Part shown: piece after piece, positions 6,972 to 11,410 of the stretch
Layout of the letters: each line of letters begins with the position of its first letter
Position numbering within the stretch: position 1 is the stretch's first letter
From: Thermodesulfovibrionales bacterium
GTDB taxonomy: Bacteria > Nitrospirota > Thermodesulfovibrionia > Thermodesulfovibrionales > SM23-35
Assembly (NCBI GenBank): GCA_022013235.1
Contig: JAKLQR010000070.1
Coordinates: 1-11,410 of the forward strand
Direction: 5' to 3'
DNA length: 11,410 nt
Translations under genes and position numbers: made by a program
The notes under the pieces: model-generated
The model's database searches: none
What the model was told of the DNA's origin: nothing
The model's input: the letters and a program-made list of their open reading frames with translations, nothing else

Positions 6972-9436
6972 GAATGCCGAAGGAATACCGCACCGGTCTG
7001 ACTGTCGAAGCGATCAGGCAATCTGTTCTCGATAATCTTTACTTCCACCTTGGAAAGATTCCGGATACGGCAACGCAGCACGACTGGTACATGGCACTCG
7101 CGTATACAGTCCGGGACAGACTGATGCAGCGATGGATCAAAACCGTTCAGAATTATACAGAAGATCTCACCGTCGTTGCGTATTTGTCCGACGAATTTCT
7201 CATGGGACCACAGCTCGGGATGCACCTCATCAACCTCGGCATCTCCAATGAAATATCCCAGGCGTTGCAGGGATTAGGGCTTAATGTGCAGGAACTTGCC
7301 GGGCAGGAGGGAGAGCCCGGTCTCGGGAACAGCGGCCTCGGGATGCTTGCAGCCTGCTCCATGGATTCACTCGCAACACTTGAAATCCCTGCGATCGGGT
7401 ACGGTATCCGGTATGAATTTGGCGCCTTTCATCAGGAAATCAGGGACGGCTGGCAGGTTGAAATGACCGACAAATGGCTTCGACACGGGAACCCATGGGA
7501 GGTCCAGCGCCATGAGATTGCTTACACCGTAAACATCGGCGGCCATACCGAATCGTATTATGACGAGCAGGACTGTTTCCGGGTACGCTGGATCCCCAAA
7601 TTCGCGCTCAAAGGGACGGCATATGATATCCCCGTATCCGGCTACAGAGTCGCCACAACGAACCTGCTGCGTCTCTGGAAGTCCGAGGCAGTCGAAACAT
7701 TTGATTATGAGGCCTTCAACATCGGGGATTATTTCGGAGCAGTCAACGAGAAGATCGCGTCGGAATCGATCAGCAAGATCCTTTATCCCGACGACGAGCC
7801 CTATATCGGCAAACAACTGCGGCTTGCCCAGCAGTATTTTTTTGTTTCCTGTGCCCTCCAGGATATGATCCGTCTGCACCTTCTGCGCTGGAAAAACATC
7901 AATGCCTTCTCAAGCTCTTTCGCGGTGCAGTTGAATGATACCCACCCGGCAATTGCGGTTGCGGAACTCATGCGACTCCTGGTGGACGAGCATCTGGTGA
8001 ACTGGGACAAGGCATGGTACATCACACAAAATGCCTTCTCATATACTAACCATGCTACTTTGACTGAGGCACTCGAGAAGTGGCCTCTTTCCATATTCGC
8101 GAATATCCTCCCGCGGCACCTTGAAATCATTTATGAGATAAACCGGCGCTTCCTTGACGAGATATGGCTGAAGTACCCGGACAACAATGAAAAAAGCTCA
8201 AGCATCTCCCTTATCGATGAGAGCGATCAGAAATATGTGCGGATGGCTCATCTTGGAAGCCTGGGAAGTCATGCAGTCAACGGGGTTTCGGAAATCCATT
8301 CCGAACTGCTGAAGAAGACGGTTTTTCCGGATCTCTATGAACTCTATCCTGAGAGGTTTCTCAATATAACCAGTGGCGTGACACAAAGACGCTGGATGGC
8401 GCTCAGTAATCCAGGGCTTGCCGAGCTCATCACGAATACAATCGGAGAAGGCTGGATCAGCAACCTGGAGGGAATAAAGCAGCTCGAAGCCTTTGCGAAT
8501 GAACCGAACCTGAGAAAAAAGTGGCTCCAGATAAAACATGAAAATAAATCCGAACTCACAGAGATTCTCCATGCCCGGACCGGAGTTTCCATTCGTCCTG
8601 ATACGCTTTTCGACATACAGATGAAACGCTTCCATGAAAGCAGGCGCCAGCACCTGAACGCGCTTCACATCATTACGCTCTATAACAGAATCAAGAGAAA
8701 TCCACAGACGGACATCACGCCCCGTACATTCATATTTGGAGGCAAGGCATCTCCCGGGTATTTTATTGCGAACCTTATTCTCAAACTGATCAATTCCATT
8801 GCCGAGGTGGTGAATAACGACCCTGACGTGGCAGGACGGTTGAACGTTGTCTTCTTCCCTGACCTGAATGTGAAGAATGGCCAGAAAATTTATCCGGCTG
8901 CCGACCTCTCCGAACAGATCTCTACTGCGGGGAGAGAGTCGGCAGGGACAGGGGGCATAAAATTCTCCATGAACGGTGCGTTAACAATAGGGACATCCAA
9001 TGGGACGAATAGGGAAATCCATGAAGAGGTGGGCGCTGAAAACATGTTCCTCTTCGGTCTGAGTGCTGAAGAAATCTCTGCTATGAAATCTGAGGGCTAT
9101 AATCCCATGGCATACTATAATGAGAATCCGGACCTGAAAGCAGCAGTCGATCTTATCAGCTCAGGATATTTTTCCAAAAAGGATACAGACCTTTTTAAGC
9201 CTCTCGTTGACTCACTGCTCTGCCGCGATGAGCAGATGGTCCTTGCCGATTATCAGTCCTATATTGACTGCCAGGACCGCATAAGCATCGCATTCAGAGA
9301 TAAGGAGAAGTGGGCCGGAATGTCGATCCTCAATGTAGCGCGGATGGGGAAGTTCTCCTCGGACCGGTCGATACGCGAGTACAACGAAAAAATATGGAAT
9401 GCAGCGCCACTGAAGATCGAGCTTGAGGATAAATAA
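6968..9436 (+). CDS. glgP: Glycogen / alpha-glucan phosphorylase, divergent
   Basis: This is a full-length (822 residues) GT35 phosphorylase, which releases glucose-1-phosphate from alpha-1,4-glucan with a PLP cofactor. The landmarks are AYLSDEFLMG (71-80), GLGNSGLGMLAAC (118-130), GYGIRYEFGAF (144-153), WLRHGNPWE, VQLNDTHPAIA (D324), TNHATLTEAL (H362), MKRFHESRRQ (K553, R554), IFGGKASPGY (589-598), YPAADLSEQISTAG (642-655) and the PLP lysine K665 in GTGGIKFSMNGALTIG. Several normally conserved loop residues differ: GNGGLGR is GNSGLGM, the ASGTGNMK block is SAGTGGIK, HEYKRQ is HESRRQ and LDGANVE is SNGTNRE. It may be a specialised or weak paralogue. Two starts are possible: TTG at 6968 (5 bases after AGAGG at 6958-6962) or ATG at 6974 (11 bases after it). 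I keep the TTG for spacing, with low certainty. No other glycogen gene is adjacent. Confidence 0.93.
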   Translation: MRMPKEYRTGLTVEAIRQSVLDNLYFHLGKIPDTATQHDWYMALAYTVRDRLMQRWIKTVQNYTEDLTVVAYLSDEFLMGPQLGMHLINLGISNEISQALQGLGLNVQELAGQEGEPGLGNSGLGMLAACSMDSLATLEIPAIGYGIRYEFGAFHQEIRDGWQVEMTDKWLRHGNPWEVQRHEIAYTVNIGGHTESYYDEQDCFRVRWIPKFALKGTAYDIPVSGYRVATTNLLRLWKSEAVETFDYEAFNIGDYFGAVNEKIASESISKILYPDDEPYIGKQLRLAQQYFFVSCALQDMIRLHLLRWKNINAFSSSFAVQLNDTHPAIAVAELMRLLVDEHLVNWDKAWYITQNAFSYTNHATLTEALEKWPLSIFANILPRHLEIIYEINRRFLDEIWLKYPDNNEKSSSISLIDESDQKYVRMAHLGSLGSHAVNGVSEIHSELLKKTVFPDLYELYPERFLNITSGVTQRRWMALSNPGLAELITNTIGEGWISNLEGIKQLEAFANEPNLRKKWLQIKHENKSELTEILHARTGVSIRPDTLFDIQMKRFHESRRQHLNALHIITLYNRIKRNPQTDITPRTFIFGGKASPGYFIANLILKLINSIAEVVNNDPDVAGRLNVVFFPDLNVKNGQKIYPAADLSEQISTAGRESAGTGGIKFSMNGALTIGTSNGTNREIHEEVGAENMFLFGLSAEEISAMKSEGYNPMAYYNENPDLKAAVDLISSGYFSKKDTDLFKPLVDSLLCRDEQMVLADYQSYIDCQDRISIAFRDKEKWAGMSILNVARMGKFSSDRSIREYNEKIWNAAPLKIELEDK

Positions 9437-9472
9437 AGTACGACTGATGATGTGTTACATTTTTAGTTTTAT

Positions 9473-10093
9473 TTAATATATCCGCTTTATATTGTAATCC
9501 CTGTTAAACTCCTTCCGAGAGATCATCTTGCTGTTTTCGTCGAGCATCTTGTCGAGTTTTCCGAGTTCTTTTATGGTGAGTACGCCGTCCTTCCTCATTT
9601 TTGCGTATCTTCTCCTGATTTCGCTCAGGTTATCCTGCACAATATCTGCTTCGTGCCTGTTGAGTTTTCCTGATGAGAGCCCCTGATTGATCCTCCTCTG
9701 CTGGCTATCTATCCGATCCTGGACATCGGCGCCATATAGCTGTCTGGCTGGGTTGTGTTTTTTATTTTTTATCATCTCGCTGTTCTTATCCAGCATTTTG
9801 TCCAGGCGTTCCTGTTCATTCTGAGTCAGTATGCCGTTCGCTGTCATCCGTGCATATTTGTCCCTTATCCAGTTTAAATTGTCCTGCAGTATCCCCGCCT
9901 CCTTCCGGGTAAGCTCGCCGGATTCTATCCCCTGGTTGATGCGCCTCTGTTGGTTTTCTATCCTTTCATGAAAAATGTCTTGCTTTTGGTTGGTATACCT
10001 TTCCTGGTAAGCAGGCCCTTGGCTGGATGCAACACACGATGTGACTATAGACAGCAGCCCGAGAACAATGAAAAGAACAGCTATATTTTTCAT
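9473..10093 (-). CDS. Putative lipoprotein with two 71-residue internal repeats
   Basis: I do not recognise a named family. From the ATG at 10093 the protein has 206 residues. It begins with a lipoprotein signal peptide, MKNIAVLFIVLGLLSIVTSC, with VTSC as lipobox and C20 the likely lipidated residue, so it would be anchored in a membrane, probably facing the periplasm. Residues 44-114 and 127-197 are gap-free direct repeats, with about 42 of 71 identical (RINQG, QDNL, LDKMLD and others). Each repeat holds two helix-turn-helix units centred on GxLTxxE-like turns: SGELTRKE, NGILTQNE, SGKLNRHE and DGVLTIKE. These resemble degenerate EF-hand loops but lack the full set of calcium ligands. The frame continues upstream to 10243, but the start at 10093 is set by the signal peptide and a G-rich ribosome binding site (GAGGGGG) about 5 bases upstream. 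It is convergent with the phosphorylase, with a 36-bp gap and no clear terminator. Function unknown. Confidence 0.85.
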   Translation of the reverse strand: MKNIAVLFIVLGLLSIVTSCVASSQGPAYQERYTNQKQDIFHERIENQQRRINQGIESGELTRKEAGILQDNLNWIRDKYARMTANGILTQNEQERLDKMLDKNSEMIKNKKHNPARQLYGADVQDRIDSQQRRINQGLSSGKLNRHEADIVQDNLSEIRRRYAKMRKDGVLTIKELGKLDKMLDENSKMISRKEFNRDYNIKRIY

Positions 10094-10115
10094 AATTTCC
10101 CCCTCTTTAAAGAAT

Positions 10116-10144
10116 ATGTTATTAGAAATTAAGGCGATTTGCAA
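10116..10144 (-). promoter_or_regulatory. Candidate sigma70 promoter of the lipoprotein gene
   Basis: On the minus strand TTGCAA (10139-10144) and TAACAT (10116-10121) are separated by 17 bases. Transcription would start about 16 bases before the ATG at 10093, leaving room for the G-rich ribosome binding site. Each box matches consensus at 4 of 6 positions. Confidence 0.4.
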
Positions 10145-10154
10145 TATCCTGCAA
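10139..10154. promoter_or_regulatory. Small inverted repeat TTGCA-N6-TGCAA
   Basis: TTGCA at 10139-10143 and TGCAA at 10150-10154 form an inverted repeat spaced by 6 bases. It overlaps the -35 box of the candidate lipoprotein promoter, a position suited to an operator. With 5-base arms it could be chance. Confidence 0.25.
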
Positions 10155-10248
10155 TAACGGTATCTCCATATGTTGTCACAACGCTTCTTCCTCGCAATTA
10201 TTCTCCGGCGCTGTCGCAATGTTACTTTGCTTTTGAACTCCAACGTAT

Positions 10249-10282
10249 TTGTAAAGCAATCTTGAATACGCTACATTATAAT
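10249..10282 (+). promoter_or_regulatory. Candidate promoter of the TIGR00730 gene
   Basis: TTGTAA (10249-10254), 17 bases, then TACATT (10272-10277). A perfect TATAAT overlaps at 10277-10282 but lacks a good -35 box. Start of transcription would be about 35-40 bases before the ATG at 10322. A 10-bp perfect palindrome, AAAGCGCTTT (10293-10302), lies between this promoter and the ribosome binding site and could be an operator. Confidence 0.4.
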
Positions 10283-10321
10283 AAAGTTATAGAAAGCGCT
10301 TTAGCCAAGAAGGAGTCATTT

Positions 10322-11044
10322 ATGAATAACAAGGGATTGTCAGAAATCATACAGTCAACTTCGCTCCTCAATCAGGTCGTGGGCGCAGAGAAGCTCTTTC
10401 TCTCGGGCCGCAGGAAACGGGGCGAAGATCTCGAGAGTGCAGTGCGGTTCTTTCTCGAATTCCTGCATGGCTTTGAGAGTTTTGAATTTGACGGCCCCTG
10501 CGTCACGGTCTTCGGGTCCGCGCGGTTTACTGAAAGGCACCGCTATTATGCACTCGCGCGCGAGCTTGGCCGGGCGCTTGCCAACGCAGGCTATGCGGTC
10601 ATGACCGGAGGAGGCCCCGGTATTATGGAGGCTGCAAACAGGGGCGCCAAGGAAGGCGGGGGTCTGAGCCTGGGCTGCAATATCACGCTTCCCTTTGAAC
10701 AGAAACCCAATCCCTACCTCGACAAGTTCATCGAATTCGAGCACTTTTTCGTACGCAAGGTAATGCTGGTAAAATACTCCTCGGCCTTTGTCGTTATGCC
10801 GGGTGGTTTCGGCACACTTGATGAAGCTTTCGAAGTGATAACACTCGCACAGACGGGAAAACTTGAGCGCTTCCCGGTTGTAGGTATGGTGAGGGACTTC
10901 TGGGACCATCTCCGCCGCTTCATGCACGATACCATGCTGGCCGAGGGAACTATAAGTAACGAAGACATGGATTTTATCCAGGGAGCAAATACGGTTGAAG
11001 ACGCCATCCGTATCATCCGCCGACTTTCACGGGGAAGTTTTTAA
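10322..11044 (+). CDS. LOG-family Rossmann-fold protein, TIGR00730 type
   Basis: This 240-residue protein belongs to the TIGR00730 branch of the LOG/'lysine decarboxylase-like' superfamily, whose characterised members cleave nucleoside 5'-monophosphates (plant LOG releases cytokinin bases). Residues about 1-50 are a helical extension. VTVFGSARF (61-69) is the first strand and loop, TGGGPGIMEAANRGAKEGGG (95-114) the nucleotide-binding block, and MPGGFGTLDEAFEVITLAQTGK (159-180) carries the PGGxGTxxE signature with the expected catalytic E168. The start is firm: the ATG at 10322 follows AAGGAG (10310-10315) with a 6-base gap. A longer frame to 10139 crosses the promoter region and is rejected. 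Whether the substrate is a cytokinin-type or general nucleotide is unknown. It is divergent from the lipoprotein gene and appears monocistronic, with hairpins following the stop. It is the second LOG-family gene in the window, clearly different from the short TIGR00725 type at 2436. Confidence 0.92.
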   Translation: MNNKGLSEIIQSTSLLNQVVGAEKLFLSGRRKRGEDLESAVRFFLEFLHGFESFEFDGPCVTVFGSARFTERHRYYALARELGRALANAGYAVMTGGGPGIMEAANRGAKEGGGLSLGCNITLPFEQKPNPYLDKFIEFEHFFVRKVMLVKYSSAFVVMPGGFGTLDEAFEVITLAQTGKLERFPVVGMVRDFWDHLRRFMHDTMLAEGTISNEDMDFIQGANTVEDAIRIIRRLSRGSF

Positions 11045-11058
11045 TCAAATAATTTCTC

Positions 11059-11116
11059 GATGCTCTGCATCAGGGTTAATCTTTTCCTTATTCTGTCATT
11101 CCCGCTTGTCGGGAAT
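11059..11116. terminator. Two hairpins after the TIGR00730 gene
   Basis: GATGC-TCT-GCATC (11059-11071) is a perfect 5-bp stem 15 bases after the stop. ATTCCCG-CTTGT-CGGGAAT (11098-11116) is a perfect 7-bp stem. The second resembles short hairpin repeats that are dispersed in many bacterial genomes and is close in core sequence (TCCCG/CGGGA) to the hairpin at 2969-2988. Neither is followed by a run of T, so a classical intrinsic terminator is not proven. Confidence 0.4.
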
Positions 11117-11222
11117 CCTTCCGGGGCAGTGTACATTTCCAAAGAGTCAACTCTGTCCGTCAGAGCCATATATGCACCGACTACATCGTGAATGCCCGGA
11201 TCCGCTTGCCAAGCAGCTCACC

Positions 11223-11251
11223 TTGACGGAAATATACAAAACAGCGATAAT
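11223..11251 (+). promoter_or_regulatory. Sigma70-type promoter of the YajQ-family gene
   Basis: TTGACG (11223-11228), 17 bases, then GATAAT (11246-11251). Each box matches consensus at 5 of 6 positions with ideal spacing. Transcription would start near 11258, about 20 bases before the ATG at 11279. The GAGAGGA at 11267-11273 serves as ribosome binding site. This is the best promoter match in the window. Confidence 0.65.
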
Positions 11252-11278
11252 GCTAAAAAATGTTGTGAGAGGACAGTT

Positions 11279-11410
11279 ATGGCAGATGAACATTCATTTG
11301 ATGTGGTGAGCCAGGTTGATATGCAGGAGGTTTTGAATGCCGTACAGCAGACGGAGAAGGAGATCAGCCAGCGCTTTGATTTCAAAGGCAGCAAAAGCAG
11401 TATTGAATTG
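11279..11410 (+). CDS. yajQ: YajQ family nucleotide-binding protein (3' end outside the window)
   Basis: The first 44 codons of a YajQ/DUF520 protein are present; the frame runs open to the last base. The family signature is clear: SFDVVSQVDMQEVLNAV near the N-terminus, then the highly conserved ISQRFDFKGSKSSIEL. Full-length members have about 160-165 residues with two ferredoxin-like domains. The Xanthomonas member binds cyclic di-GMP and acts with a transcription factor, while others bind nucleic acid or nucleotides. The role here is inferred from the family only. The ATG at 11279 follows GAGAGGA with a 5-base gap and a well-placed promoter. Confidence 0.93.
   Translation, partial: MADEHSFDVVSQVDMQEVLNAVQQTEKEISQRFDFKGSKSSIEL

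Noticed and set aside
6827..7225. Minus-strand open frame across the phosphorylase 5' region
   Set aside because: It overlaps conserved phosphorylase coding and has no recognisable features or ribosome binding site.
9437..9472. Terminator between the phosphorylase and the convergent lipoprotein gene
   Set aside because: The 36-base gap is T-rich but shows no stable hairpin on either strand.
10094..10243. Upstream extension of the lipoprotein frame to 10243
   Set aside because: It would bury the lipoprotein signal peptide 50 residues inside the protein, and it crosses a probable promoter. The start at 10093 has its own ribosome binding site.
10139..10321. Upstream extension of the TIGR00730 gene to 10139
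   Set aside because: The translation is unlike the family, crosses candidate promoters, and the ATG at 10322 has a clear AAGGAG.
1..11410. CRISPR array, tRNA, rRNA, transposase or phage genes
   Set aside because: No regularly spaced repeats, no tRNA-like cloverleaf signatures and no mobile-element proteins were seen. This was by eye, so a covariance-model scan could still find a small RNA.

Overview
The window looks like a stretch of core bacterial chromosome from a Gram-negative anaerobe-type lineage. The combination of a LonB-like protease, a PrpE-type acyl-CoA synthetase, a SprT-like protein, a glycogen phosphorylase and YajQ, with mid-range GC, fits Nitrospirota (Thermodesulfovibrio-like) or a Desulfobacterota relative. 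This placement is an inference from gene style only: there is no rRNA or other taxonomic marker. No tRNA, rRNA, CRISPR array, transposase or phage gene was seen.

Layout. Bases 1-602 carry the C-terminal proteolytic part of an AAA+ Lon-family protease. Next come three tightly spaced plus-strand genes: an exported Ig-like/degenerate HAD-like protein (706-1443), a TIGR01212/YhcC-type radical SAM protein (1475-2401) and a TIGR00725-type LOG-family protein (2436-2888). A symmetric imperfect palindrome of about 170 bp (2883-3052) separates them from a convergent two-gene minus-strand operon: a PrpE-like acyl-CoA synthetase (start 5797) followed 3 bp later by an MBL-fold hydrolase (3047-3886). Upstream of prpE there is a contested region: a possible small minus-strand gene (5836-6087) overlaps the 5' end of a plus-strand SprT-like metallopeptidase gene. 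A short leader ORF (6867-6971) overlaps the start of a full-length but divergent glycogen phosphorylase (6968-9436). A convergent minus-strand lipoprotein with two internal repeats (9473-10093) shares a divergent promoter region with a TIGR00730-type LOG-family gene (10322-11044). The window ends in the first 44 codons of a YajQ-family gene with a good sigma70-type promoter.

How the genes relate. The clearest functional unit is prpE plus the MBL hydrolase (acyl-CoA formation plus an unassigned hydrolase). The 664-2888 cluster is probably co-transcribed, but no common pathway is evident. The other genes look like independent transcription units. I see no obvious defence or biosynthetic system. 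The most unusual signals are the palindrome that contains both flanking stop codons at mirror positions, several substitutions in normally conserved active-site loops of the phosphorylase, the HAD-like protein that has lost catalytic Asp residues, and the two-level internal duplication in the lipoprotein.
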